DNA from: Clostridiales bacterium
GTDB lineage: Bacteria; Bacillota; Clostridia; Clostridiales; Oxobacteraceae
NCBI GenBank assembly: GCA_030016385.1
Contig: JASEJN010000016.1
Coordinates: 1-56,004 of the forward strand
Length of the DNA stretch: 56,004 nt
Direction of reading: 5' to 3'
The notes beneath the pieces are model-generated. The model saw only the letters and a program-made list of their open reading frames with translations, made no database searches and had not been told where the DNA came from. The translations under genes and the position numbers were made by a program. Shown one piece after another: positions 17,573 to 25,686 of this stretch; the stretch's first letter is position 1; each line of letters starts with the position of its first letter.

Positions 17573-18782
17573 TTACATTACCCTCTTTTAATTCATTGAT
17601 AGTACAGTCTAAATAACCATTTTTTACTAATATATTGATATTATCTCCAACTTTTACTTTTTTTATATCATCTACCACATCGAGTTCCTCAGTGTAAGTT
17701 ATGGAATAACCTCTTGATATTATCGACAGCGGACTTAATATATTCAGGTTTGTACAATATTTTTTTATAAGTTCATTGTATAAATCTATCTTATATTTAA
17801 TACTCGATACCAATTTGCTGTTCAGTGAATCTATATACTGCCTCTTCTGATTGATGAAAAGCGCGGGATTAAAAGCCTTTATCATTTCCCTACATTGATT
17901 TAAAGCACTTTTCTTTTCATCTATATATGTAAGCATGATATTAAATAGGGAATTAAGGCAGATATTAAGTTTATATATAATGTCATTTTTATCAGGAACA
18001 CATAATTCGGCGGCTGCCGACGGCGTAGGTGCCCTGAGATCAGCTGCAAAATCGGCTATGGTAAAATCCGTCTCATGTCCTACGGCAGATATGACAGGTA
18101 TCCTGCTTTCATATATCGCCCTTGCGGTAGCCTCTTCGTTAAAAGCCCACAATTCCTCTATGGATCCCCCGCCTCTCCCGACTATGATGACATCGATGTC
18201 ATTTCTTTTATTTAGCTCTTCGATCGCTTCCGAAATCTCGTATGCCGCTCCATCGCCCTGAACGAGTACCGGTACGATCAGTATTTCAATGCCCGGATAG
18301 CGCCTTGATAATATATTTATTATATCCCTTACAGCAGCACCGGTCGAAGACGTTACCACCCCTACTTTTGATGGAAACTTCGGTATCGGCTTTTTATGCT
18401 GCCTGTCAAAAATCCCTTCCGCCTCTAATTTCTTTTTTAATTGTTCATATGCGATATATAAAGCCCCGATACCGTCCGGCTGCATGTTCTCAACATATAT
18501 CTGGTATTGCCCATCCCTTTCATACAGGGAAATATTTCCGCTTACTATTACGCTCATCCCATCTTCAGGCATGAATTTAAGATTACTGCAGTAATTCTTA
18601 AACATCACGCATTTTATTTTCGCTCCGTCATCCTTTAAAGTAAAATACATATGTCCGGAATAGTGAAGCTTGAAATTGGAGATCTCACCTTTTACGGAAA
18701 CGTGGTTTAATATTGCATCCGCATTGAACATCTTCTTTATATAGCTATTTATTTGCGTCACTGTAAATATTTTTAAAAACAA
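17550..18782 (-). CDS. xseA: Exodeoxyribonuclease VII large subunit
   Basis: Catalytic subunit of exonuclease VII, which trims single-stranded DNA in both directions. It has an N-terminal OB domain (VSVKGEISNFKLHYSGHMYF), then the nuclease domain with VGVVTSSTGAA, IIVGRGGGSIEELWAFN and PVISAVGHETDFTIAD, then a coiled-coil C-terminal part. Length 410 is standard. The start is TTG 18782, directly after the folD stop, with GGCGGTG 6 nt upstream within folD. Confidence 0.95.
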   Translation of the reverse strand: MFLKIFTVTQINSYIKKMFNADAILNHVSVKGEISNFKLHYSGHMYFTLKDDGAKIKCVMFKNYCSNLKFMPEDGMSVIVSGNISLYERDGQYQIYVENMQPDGIGALYIAYEQLKKKLEAEGIFDRQHKKPIPKFPSKVGVVTSSTGAAVRDIINILSRRYPGIEILIVPVLVQGDGAAYEISEAIEELNKRNDIDVIIVGRGGGSIEELWAFNEEATARAIYESRIPVISAVGHETDFTIADFAADLRAPTPSAAAELCVPDKNDIIYKLNICLNSLFNIMLTYIDEKKSALNQCREMIKAFNPALFINQKRQYIDSLNSKLVSSIKYKIDLYNELIKKYCTNLNILSPLSIISRGYSITYTEELDVVDDIKKVKVGDNINILVKNGYLDCTINELKEGNVNGREKNK

Positions 18783-19625
18783 CTATTTCACCGCCGCTTC
18801 CAGAGTATTTTCGAGAAGCATGGCACATGTAACAGGACCGACCCCTCCAGGTACCGGAGTAATCCAAGACGCCTTACGGCATGCCTCTTCAAATTCAACA
18901 TCGCCTGTAAGTTTTCCATCCCTTATGCTCGTCCCTGCATCGATTACAATTGCCCCTTCTTTTATCATATCGTGTTTTATAAGGCTTGGAACGCCTGCTG
19001 CCGATACGATAATATCCGCATTTACCATATAGCCTTTTAGATTCCGCGTTTTCGAATGGCAAATAGTAACGGTGGCATCTTCTTTTAAAAGAAGTGCTGC
19101 TGCAGGTTTGCCCACTATATTGCTTCTTCCTATTACAACTGCATGCTTTCCGCTGATGCTTATGCCCGTATATTTTACAAGATATAAAATGCTTTTTGCG
19201 GTACAGGGAATGTAGCACTTTAAACCGCGGTAAAAATTACCCGCATTTTTAACAGTTATTCCGTCGATATCTTTATCAGGATCTACTGCATTGCATACGG
19301 CAAATTCATCGATGTCACTTAAAAGAGGAAATTCAACAAGTATTCCGTCTGTATTTTTATCTTCATTCAATCTTCCTATAATAGATAAAACATATTTGGT
19401 GTCTGCACTTTCATCCAGAAGAAAGCTTTGCATTTGCATTCCTATTTTACCGCATGCATTCTCAATACCTTTAACATATGACAGCTGCGATCGATTATTA
19501 CCCGCTGCGATTAACGCAAGCTGCGGTCTGCGGCCGCTATCGTCAAAAAAATGTTCTGTTTTAATCTTCAGTTGCCGCATTATGCATTTCGATATTTCCC
19601 TGCCGCTTATTATCTTAGACTCCAT
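18783..19625 (-). CDS. folD: Bifunctional methylenetetrahydrofolate dehydrogenase/cyclohydrolase
   Basis: FolD interconverts methylene-, methenyl- and 10-formyl-tetrahydrofolate, linking one-carbon metabolism to purine synthesis. Conserved parts include the substrate-site lysine block SYVKGIENACGKIGM, DGILVEFPL, the Rossmann motif VIGRSNIVGKPAA and the C-terminal TPVPGGVGPVTCAML. The 280-residue length is normal. It lies 11 nt after nusB and abuts xseA. In an organism with MttB-type proteins it would also serve methyl-group oxidation. Confidence 0.95.
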   Translation of the reverse strand: MESKIISGREISKCIMRQLKIKTEHFFDDSGRRPQLALIAAGNNRSQLSYVKGIENACGKIGMQMQSFLLDESADTKYVLSIIGRLNEDKNTDGILVEFPLLSDIDEFAVCNAVDPDKDIDGITVKNAGNFYRGLKCYIPCTAKSILYLVKYTGISISGKHAVVIGRSNIVGKPAAALLLKEDATVTICHSKTRNLKGYMVNADIIVSAAGVPSLIKHDMIKEGAIVIDAGTSIRDGKLTGDVEFEEACRKASWITPVPGGVGPVTCAMLLENTLEAAVK

Positions 19626-19636
19626 GATATTCCCCT

Positions 19637-20035
19637 TTAATTCTTATCTTTCAAAACGGCTGACAGAACACCGTTTATAAACGATCCGGATTTATCAGTA
19701 CTGTACTTTTTCGCAATTTCAACTGCTTCGTTTATAGCTATCTCATATGGCATATCGGTAAACTTAAGTTCATATATCGCCAGCCTCAATATTGCAAGAT
19801 CGACTTTAGCTATCCTGTTTTTCTTCCAGCCCCTTGAGTATTTCTCAATTTCACTGTCAATACTTTCTATATTTGATACAGTGCCCTTTACAGTATCATT
19901 TATATAGCGAATATCATTTGCATCAATATTTTTGCCACTGTCAAAACCCTTCAATATATCTTCATATTCTCCAGGATTGTAATTAATCTGGAAAATAAGC
20001 TTCATTGCCGCTTCACGTGCGGATCTTCTGCTCAA
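19637..20035 (-). CDS. nusB: Transcription antitermination factor NusB
   Basis: NusB binds boxA RNA with NusE (S10) and supports antitermination in rRNA operons. The 132-residue all-helical protein opens SRRSAREAAMKLIFQ and ends VLSAVLKDKN, with the core MPYEIAINEAVEIAKKY. The frame is open 44 codons further upstream, but that extension overlaps the DUF2273 gene. The TTG at 20035 follows AGGAGGAG by about 7 nt and gives the canonical family N-terminus. It precedes folD by 11 nt. Confidence 0.93.
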   Translation of the reverse strand: MSRRSAREAAMKLIFQINYNPGEYEDILKGFDSGKNIDANDIRYINDTVKGTVSNIESIDSEIEKYSRGWKKNRIAKVDLAILRLAIYELKFTDMPYEIAINEAVEIAKKYSTDKSGSFINGVLSAVLKDKN

Positions 20036-20126
20036 TATATCTCCTCCTGTCACCATTTGTATGTTATGAATTATGCATCCGCTTCTATTCCATCGAAATC
20101 CTTCAAATAATCGAGATGCACTCAAC

Positions 20127-20360
20127 TCATATTCGCTTGCTCCAATTGGAAGGCAATATTTTATCAAATAAAGCAGTTAAATCTTCTTTATTATCTATTT
20201 TCCTTCCGATATAATAGCCCAAAAAAACAAACACTACAATTAAAAGAGTTTTAAAAAAACCTATCATGAGCATTATTACAGCCAGTATGAGACCTATTAT
20301 AGCGCCTGTTATTTTACCTGTGTTTTTTTGAAAAAGGTCCAGCAGATATTTTCTTAGCAT
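20127..20360 (-). CDS. DUF2273 small membrane protein
   Basis: A 77-residue protein with two adjacent hydrophobic helices (GAIIGLILAVIMLMIGFF and TLLIVVFVFLGYYIG) and charged ends. This matches DUF2273 proteins, which typically stand beside amaP and asp23 in Firmicutes. The ATG has AAGGGGAG upstream. It lies 15 nt after amaP. A role in anchoring or organising the Asp23/AmaP system is inferred from neighbourhood only. Confidence 0.85.
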   Translation of the reverse strand: MLRKYLLDLFQKNTGKITGAIIGLILAVIMLMIGFFKTLLIVVFVFLGYYIGRKIDNKEDLTALFDKILPSNWSKRI

Positions 20361-20375
20361 CAGCTTTCACTCCCC

Positions 20376-20915
20376 TTACTGTACGCGTGCAACAGTTACC
20401 GAAGCAATATTGTCAACATCTACTACGACATCTTTTACGCCAACTTCTGTTAATGACTCTATGTATTCCTTTATTTTGTCTTGAGCTTCCTGCACTATAT
20501 TCGGTATATTGATGTCAGGCATAATAAGCAATTTGACAAGCACGCTTATTCCATCTTCCCTCAATAAAACCCTGACCTTTACATCCCTTATACCCGAAAT
20601 CTGCTTGACCGCCCTTAAGGCCAAAGACTCAAATGTTTCAACAGATATTTTTATATCTCCGTTTTCCGCAGGTTTAATAATACCTCTTGATGAATGATTT
20701 CCACCCTTCGTCATCGAAAGCAGCAATTCAACGCTGACAGCCAAAAGCAGCAGCCCTATTAGTGAGATATACCAATTATTATATATATTTCCACCAATAT
20801 AGTTACTTATGCTTCTAATTGGAATCAGGTTGAATGGAAGCAAAACAATACAGATAGAAACAAATATCATAACAAGCATATAAATCGATAATATGATTCT
20901 ACTGAATATATTCAT
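20376..20915 (-). CDS. amaP: Alkaline shock response membrane anchor AmaP
   Basis: AmaP-family proteins anchor Asp23 to the membrane. This 179-residue protein has two N-terminal membrane helices (IILSIYMLVMIFVSICIVLL and YISLIGLLLLAVSVELLL) and a cytoplasmic C-terminal part that resembles Asp23 itself (GDIKISVETFESLALRAVKQ, then VEVGVKDVVVDVDNI-like strands). It lies between asp23 and DUF2273, the usual order. A hairpin in the 64-nt gap after asp23 may reduce its transcription. Confidence 0.88.
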   Translation of the reverse strand: MNIFSRIILSIYMLVMIFVSICIVLLPFNLIPIRSISNYIGGNIYNNWYISLIGLLLLAVSVELLLSMTKGGNHSSRGIIKPAENGDIKISVETFESLALRAVKQISGIRDVKVRVLLREDGISVLVKLLIMPDINIPNIVQEAQDKIKEYIESLTEVGVKDVVVDVDNIASVTVARVQ

Positions 20916-20942
20916 ATGTTCACCTTCTTGAGTATTTAAATT

Positions 20943-20966
20943 AACCCTCTGAAATATCAGAGGGTT
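20943..20966 (-). terminator. Attenuator-like hairpin between asp23 and amaP
   Basis: AACCCTCTGA and TCAGAGGGTT form a perfect 10-bp stem with a 4-nt loop, 13 nt after the asp23 stop. The following tract on the minus strand (AATTTAAAT) is weak, so partial termination or mRNA end protection is more likely than full termination. Confidence 0.6.
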
Positions 20967-20979
20967 TATTATATTATGT

Positions 20980-21387
20980 TTATTTTACCTTGGGTGTTTC
21001 CTCTTCTTTAGGCTCTTTTCCAAAATCTACTCCCTGTACATTTATATTAACTTCAACAACCTTAAGCCCCGTCATAGTCTCAACGGCTTTTTTTACATTT
21101 TCCTGAACCTTCCATGCAACATCCGGTATCTTTGCGCCGTATTCTACATTTATATATAGGTCTATGGCGGTTTCCTTTTCACCTACAACAGCTTTTATAC
21201 CCTTTGGAGTATTCTTCATGCCAAGCTTTTCGGCTATCCCACCGACAAAGCCGCCGCTCATGCTTGCAACGCCTTTTATTTCGGAAGCCGCAAGACTGGC
21301 TATTATACTGACTACTTCTTCGGATATTACAACGGTACCGAATTTATCATCTTCCGCACTTACATTTATGTTCGCATTTTCGTCCAA
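20980..21387 (-). CDS. Asp23/Gls24 family protein
   Basis: A 135-residue envelope stress-type protein of the Asp23 family. The core VVISEEVVSIIASLAASEI, GVASMSGGFVGGIAEKLG and the C-terminal LKVVEVNINVQGVDF are typical. The frame is open to an ATG at 21438, but the SD-like GGGGTG at 21393-21398 favours the TTG at 21387 (or the adjacent TTG at 21390). The acidic/lysine-rich tail (KEPKEEETPKVK) is common in the family. In many Clostridia accB/accC lie between spoIIIAH and this gene; here they are absent. Confidence 0.88.
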   Translation of the reverse strand: MDENANINVSAEDDKFGTVVISEEVVSIIASLAASEIKGVASMSGGFVGGIAEKLGMKNTPKGIKAVVGEKETAIDLYINVEYGAKIPDVAWKVQENVKKAVETMTGLKVVEVNINVQGVDFGKEPKEEETPKVK

Positions 21388-21486
21388 CAATTTCACCCCG
21401 CAATTAAATATAATATATATTATCCAATAATAATGCACCTTTATTTATATATATTATATCAGAGGCAGGATAAATTTACAAACAAC

Positions 21487-22005
21487 TTATTCTTTTACCT
21501 GCACAGATATTTTTGATGCAGGATATCCGGACTGTCTGACCACTATATTTTTAATTTCATTTACTTTGTCGCCGCTTACGTTCTTCCCCTTGACCGTTAC
21601 ATTTACATTGTTATCACCTATAAGCACCAGAGCATCCTCGTAGCCCTTTGATTTTATAAGGGACTCCGAAATCATTTCCTTCTCGGAATTATTGACCAGC
21701 GTCTCCAGCCTTTTCTCGGCAGTAGCCTTGGCCTCCTTTGACGTATTGCTGCTATCTATGATGCTCTTTAAATCCTGTTTGCTTGCGGTTCTTTCATTCT
21801 CCTTTGCGATCTTTACATCTACAAAAAGACTGGAAGCAGCCTGGTTGCTGTTTGTAAGTATATCCGACGCGGCATCGGATGTTTTACCTGTATCATCCTT
21901 ATTAACCTTTATAGCCCTTCCATACTTTGAACTTAAGTATGCCGCAGCCGCAATCAAAAGTACAAGAGTAACTATTATTACTGTTCTCTTTCTCAGCTCC
22001 ATCAT
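21487..22005 (-). CDS. spoIIIAH: Stage III sporulation protein AH
   Basis: SpoIIIAH (SpoIIIAH/SpoIIQ channel) forms, with forespore SpoIIQ, the ring linking the mother cell and forespore during engulfment. It has an N-terminal membrane helix (TVIIVTLVLLIAAAAYL), a charged helical linker and a C-terminal YscJ/FliF-like ring-building domain (LETLVNNSEKEMISESLIKS, then VKVKGK-type strands). Length is 172 residues. ATG 22005 follows GAGGAGG by 7 nt. It is the last gene of the spoIIIA operon. Confidence 0.93.
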   Translation of the reverse strand: MMELRKRTVIIVTLVLLIAAAAYLSSKYGRAIKVNKDDTGKTSDAASDILTNSNQAASSLFVDVKIAKENERTASKQDLKSIIDSSNTSKEAKATAEKRLETLVNNSEKEMISESLIKSKGYEDALVLIGDNNVNVTVKGKNVSGDKVNEIKNIVVRQSGYPASKISVQVKE

Positions 22006-22083
22006 AAAAATACCTCCTCAATAAATATTGGATACCTAAAAGAAATATATGTACATTTTATATATTTTATATCTAATAAAATA

Positions 22084-22671
22084 TTATTTTTTTTTCATTG
22101 GATAAATATTAATCTTATATTCCTCAATATTGAAAACAGTTTTTACGGCTTCATACAGCCTGTATTTTACATTTGGATCATTCGCCCCTTCGGCTGTCAC
22201 TATAACTCCGCTTATTTTAGGGTTTACCTCCTTTATTATATATGGTTTATTGACTCCGTTATCATTTGTAGTAACTATGGTTGTTTGGCTGTCGTCTTCA
22301 TTCGTGATCCTTTTACCGCCGTTTCCATCTGTTTCCTCAGTGACTTTTTTGGTATTGTTTGAATTATAAGCAGGCACCGATTCAGTCCCCGTTTCCAAAT
22401 AAATCATAACCTTTACATTTCCCGCCCCCTGAATATTATTCAGTATGCCTGTAAGTTCCTCCTCCAGCTCATCTTTATAGCTTGGGGATTTGTTTTGCAC
22501 GGCTAAGGCCGCCTCCGCTTTTTTGTCATTGACACTTTTATTATTGGACACGAGTATATTCGCTGCAAATATAAGTATCAGCCCAATCAAGAAGAAGACG
22601 GTAAGATCCTGTATATTCTTTTTCATCCCCCTCTTTAAAATATATTCCTTAAGTTTGTTGAAGTATTCCAT
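22084..22671 (-). CDS. spoIIIAG: Stage III sporulation protein AG
   Basis: SpoIIIAG forms a large ring in the mother-cell membrane as part of the feeding-tube complex. There is one membrane helix (LTVFFLIGLILIFAANILV) at about residues 20-40. A beta-rich insertion (TESVPAYNSN, TTIVTTNDNG) and a ring-building motif domain (ISGVIVTAEGANDPNVKYRL) follow. The ATG at 22671 has GGAGG 8 nt upstream; the frame is open ten codons further, without a ribosome-binding site. 195 residues. It lies 26 nt after spoIIIAF. Confidence 0.93.
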   Translation of the reverse strand: MEYFNKLKEYILKRGMKKNIQDLTVFFLIGLILIFAANILVSNNKSVNDKKAEAALAVQNKSPSYKDELEEELTGILNNIQGAGNVKVMIYLETGTESVPAYNSNNTKKVTEETDGNGGKRITNEDDSQTTIVTTNDNGVNKPYIIKEVNPKISGVIVTAEGANDPNVKYRLYEAVKTVFNIEEYKINIYPMKKK

Positions 22672-22697
22672 TGTATTACCTCCAATATGAAAATTAA

Positions 22698-23282
22698 TCA
22701 AGATGCTGCATACACCCTGACTTTGTCAGCATCGATATTATAAATAGCGGAAATATGCTTCTTAAGCTCTTTAAAGCTCTCCGATCCGCCTTTATCGGCC
22801 TTGCCGGACTCGTCGTCATTTATTACAACTTTATCGACCTGCTTTATAAGCTTTCCTATATGTATCGTTATATTATCAAGTGCCAGATAATTTTTATTTT
22901 TTTCATCATCGATAATCCCGACCTCGACAGTTATATCCCTATCACTTCCTATCTCTTTTTTTACCTGATCCCCTATCTCCTTCTCCAGATTCTGTTTGTA
23001 TAACTTTACAACCTCCAAGGACTGCTTTGTGCTATAATTTTCCGTCTGATTTTTCATGTATTCATTGCTTAGCTGGCTTTCATACTTAGAACTATCGAGG
23101 GAAAACGAATAATTCTTATTCATTATTTTCAATACCGGCTGAAGTATTACAGACATTATGAGCAATCCAAGGACCAGCCTTGTATATTTTTTCATGGATG
23201 AATTCGGCATCAATATATCTAAAAAAGCTGCAAGGATCATTATAACTACGATCGTATATATCCATTTATTCAGAATATCCAT
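22698..23282 (-). CDS. spoIIIAF: Stage III sporulation protein AF
   Basis: SpoIIIAF is a bitopic or two-helix membrane protein of the SpoIIIA-SpoIIQ apparatus. The true start is ATG 23282 (GGAAGGCGG upstream), giving MDILNKWIYTIVVIMILAAF and 194 residues. The open frame continues 59 codons upstream into spoIIIAE, but without family similarity. Two membrane segments are followed by a soluble ring-building-motif-like domain ending AIYNIDADKVRVY. Confidence 0.92.
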   Translation of the reverse strand: MDILNKWIYTIVVIMILAAFLDILMPNSSMKKYTRLVLGLLIMSVILQPVLKIMNKNYSFSLDSSKYESQLSNEYMKNQTENYSTKQSLEVVKLYKQNLEKEIGDQVKKEIGSDRDITVEVGIIDDEKNKNYLALDNITIHIGKLIKQVDKVVINDDESGKADKGGSESFKELKKHISAIYNIDADKVRVYAAS

Positions 23283-23338
23283 AAATACCGCCTTCCTTCT
23301 ATCTGGAAACAAAGTATATTCAAATATAAATATGTATT

Positions 23339-24511
23339 CTATGAAACGGCCATCTTCCCTGTCGATGCCATAACAGTTATCATTATAAAAAACATTATCG
23401 CAACGCAAAGCACCGATGCGAAGATAAGCGTCAGTGAATCGCCAACGCTGTTTAAGCATTCGATTATCCTTTTGTCCGATATGGGTTGTATGAGAGCACC
23501 TGTAACTTTAAAGATCAATACCAATGTTATAATCTTAATCAAGGGAAATATGCATAATATTACAAGCGCGATTAAACCAAATGTACTTATGGCGTCTTTT
23601 AGAACAAGGGAATATCCTGCAATAGTGCTTATTGCATCGGACAGGCATTTTCCGACTACGGGTATGAAGTTATCTATTGCAAACTTTGCAGTCTTTACAG
23701 TAACCTGATCCAAGCTCTTGACGGCAGTTCCCCTTATTGTAATTATCCCCACGAAAACAGTAAGCATGAAGCCGAGTCCCCATTTTACAATCTGCTTTAG
23801 CAAATCCGCCAATTTTGTTACCTGAAATGTATCCGAGATGTTATTCACAATAGATAATATTACATTCAGGAATATCAACGGGATGATGATATTCTTGACT
23901 GCAGTGCTTATTATCTGTACCATTATCATTATCAGCGGATCGAAGATGGATGCCGATGCAAACCCACCCACCGATGTCAATAGGGATATCAAAACCGGAA
24001 GCATCGCCGTCATAAAGTCCACCATTTTATTTATTGTGTCTCTGCCTATTCCAACTGCCAGTGTGAAACTTTTTACAATGATTATTATGAGCACGAGATA
24101 GCATGCATAATATGCAAGATTCGATATATTTTCACTGCTGAATGCATTTTCAAGGTTCTTCAATATTGCACATATTATAGAAAGTATCACAAGCTGGGAT
24201 AAAAGCTTTGCATTGAGAAGTACATCATTAAAAAAGTATTTCAGCATCCCGTTCAATAAGCCGGTAAGGCTATAGCCTCCTCCTTCAGATTTAAACATGC
24301 TTATGAAGCTTTTTAAATTCAATGGGGGAAGATAACTCTCCGTTTCGCGGTTTAACTGGTCTATGAATTTTTCTATATTCTGTGTATCTATCGAATTTAC
24401 CTGAGCGTCGTATGTATCACCCTTTTGCATATCACCTGTACTGTCGGCATATACGGTTACCGGCGATAGTAATATAAGTATAAATATTATACAAATTATC
24501 TTTTTCATCAT
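23339..24511 (-). CDS. spoIIIAE: Stage III sporulation protein AE
   Basis: SpoIIIAE is the largest membrane component of the SpoIIIA channel, with multiple membrane spans. The N-terminus carries a signal-like segment (KKIICIIFILILLSPVTVYA), then an extracytoplasmic stretch, then about seven hydrophobic spans. The conserved segments TMMPVLISLLTSVGG-like (here TAMLPVLISLLTSVGG) and FIPVVGKCLSDAISTIAG are present. The ATG pair at 24511/24508 follows AAGGTGGAG; the open frame begins 13 codons earlier without an SD. 390 residues. Confidence 0.94.
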   Translation of the reverse strand: MMKKIICIIFILILLSPVTVYADSTGDMQKGDTYDAQVNSIDTQNIEKFIDQLNRETESYLPPLNLKSFISMFKSEGGGYSLTGLLNGMLKYFFNDVLLNAKLLSQLVILSIICAILKNLENAFSSENISNLAYYACYLVLIIIIVKSFTLAVGIGRDTINKMVDFMTAMLPVLISLLTSVGGFASASIFDPLIMIMVQIISTAVKNIIIPLIFLNVILSIVNNISDTFQVTKLADLLKQIVKWGLGFMLTVFVGIITIRGTAVKSLDQVTVKTAKFAIDNFIPVVGKCLSDAISTIAGYSLVLKDAISTFGLIALVILCIFPLIKIITLVLIFKVTGALIQPISDKRIIECLNSVGDSLTLIFASVLCVAIMFFIMITVMASTGKMAVS

Positions 24512-24521
24512 AAACTCCACC

Positions 24522-24917
24522 TTAAGGTATAATCTTAAGAATCGTATCAAGCACAGCCATCAATATGGGTATGGCAAGTAACATTATAAGTATTTTCCCG
24601 GCGAATTCCACTTTTGAAGCTATGGCATTTTCACCTGCATCCCTGCATATTTCCGCCCCAAAAGTGGTTATGTATGCTATGCCTATTATTTTTAAAATTG
24701 TGGATAGGTATACAAAATCCATATTCACTCTCTTTGACAAATCCTGAAGCAGCGTCAAAACGGCAGACAGTTTAAATACAACAAAGAAAAATATCATTAA
24801 GCCTGTTGCTATACTGATGAAGAGAGATATTTCCGGTTTTTGTTTTTTTAAAAGTACTGACAACGCTGCGGCGACTATAGCAAGTCCAACTATTTGGAAT
24901 ATCTCCAATGCAATCAC
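24522..24917 (-). CDS. spoIIIAD: Stage III sporulation protein AD
   Basis: Small polytopic membrane protein (131 residues) of the SpoIIIA complex with four hydrophobic stretches, including FQIVGLAIVAAALSVLLK and IGIAYITTFGAEICRDAGE, the latter a family hallmark. The start is taken as GTG 24917; the GGGG upstream is very close, so the TTG three codons downstream is an alternative. It lies 9 nt after spoIIIAC and 10 nt before spoIIIAE. Confidence 0.93.
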   Translation of the reverse strand: MIALEIFQIVGLAIVAAALSVLLKKQKPEISLFISIATGLMIFFFVVFKLSAVLTLLQDLSKRVNMDFVYLSTILKIIGIAYITTFGAEICRDAGENAIASKVEFAGKILIMLLAIPILMAVLDTILKIIP

Positions 24918-24926
24918 ATCCCCGGT

Positions 24927-25130
24927 TTAGTATAGCTGGAATAAAGTCCTGACGGTATTAAACAGCTTACTTACAAGATTTATTACCAAAAGCATTACGA
25001 CGACCAGGCCTGCAAGAGTTGTCATCATTGCCTGCTCCTCCCTTCCGGCCCTCCTTAAAATCTGATCCAGCACTGCAATCAATATTCCGATTGCCGCTAT
25101 CTTAAAAATCAAACTCACATCAAGTTCCAT
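24927..25130 (-). CDS. spoIIIAC: Stage III sporulation protein AC
   Basis: A 67-residue two-helix membrane protein (LIFKIAAIGILIAVLDQILR and MMTTLAGLVVVMLLVINLV), matching SpoIIIAC in size and sequence, including the conserved GREEQAM between the helices. ATG 25130 follows AAGGGGAG. It lies between spoIIIAB and spoIIIAD. Confidence 0.94.
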   Translation of the reverse strand: MELDVSLIFKIAAIGILIAVLDQILRRAGREEQAMMTTLAGLVVVMLLVINLVSKLFNTVRTLFQLY

Positions 25131-25143
25131 TTTTATCTCCCCT

Positions 25144-25662
25144 TTAAATAAAAATTATCGCTATTGCAAGACCTGATAAAAAACCCAAATTCTTGTACAT
25201 CTTTTCATTTTTATTCTGTGCATCGTGGGCCTTGCCTTCCTGTATATCAAGCTGGCTCAAAAGCATTTTAAAATTCTTTTCCTGACTTTTTGTATCCGAA
25301 CTTCCAAGAGTATGTCCAAAGTTTACGAGTATTTCCATATCCTCTCTTGCAATTGAAAGCATGTCTTCCATATCGCCCAGGGACTTTTTAAAAGCATCGC
25401 CCGCTGTAGTATAAAGCCTTTGGTTTAGATAATCCCCTGTCCTTTTAAAAAGAGCATTTACAGGATAACCGATCTTTTTACTTACGCTTTCAAATGCCTC
25501 CGGAAGAGGAGTGCTTGAATATATTATCTCGTTTTCGAGCATCTGAAACGATGCCATAAGAAGCTTGATTTCCCGTACTCTTTTGCCGAATCTGCCCCCA
25601 AGAATATATCCCAGCCCGGAACTTGACAATATAATAAGCAGGCATCCTATTAATTTGATCAC
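25144..25662 (-). CDS. spoIIIAB: Stage III sporulation protein AB
   Basis: SpoIIIAB resembles GspF-like cytoplasmic/membrane components and is thought to work with the ATPase SpoIIIAA. This 172-residue protein has a hydrophobic N-terminus (LIGCLLIILSSSGLGYILG), a helical domain with LMASFQMLENEIIYSSTPLPEAF (residues about 34-56) and a C-terminal membrane helix (LGFLSGLAIAIIFI). The start is GTG 25662 with AAGGAGGG 5 nt upstream. Confidence 0.94.
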   Translation of the reverse strand: MIKLIGCLLIILSSSGLGYILGGRFGKRVREIKLLMASFQMLENEIIYSSTPLPEAFESVSKKIGYPVNALFKRTGDYLNQRLYTTAGDAFKKSLGDMEDMLSIAREDMEILVNFGHTLGSSDTKSQEKNFKMLLSQLDIQEGKAHDAQNKNEKMYKNLGFLSGLAIAIIFI

Positions 25663-25686
25663 AAAATCCCTCCTTCATCATTACGT

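Noticed and set aside
20036..20167. 44-codon upstream extension of nusB
   Set aside because: It overlaps the DUF2273 gene and lacks an SD, whereas the TTG at 20035 has AGGAGGAG and gives the canonical N-terminus.
23283..23459. 59-codon upstream extension of spoIIIAF
   Set aside because: It runs back into spoIIIAE and bears no family similarity; ATG 23282 has a good SD.
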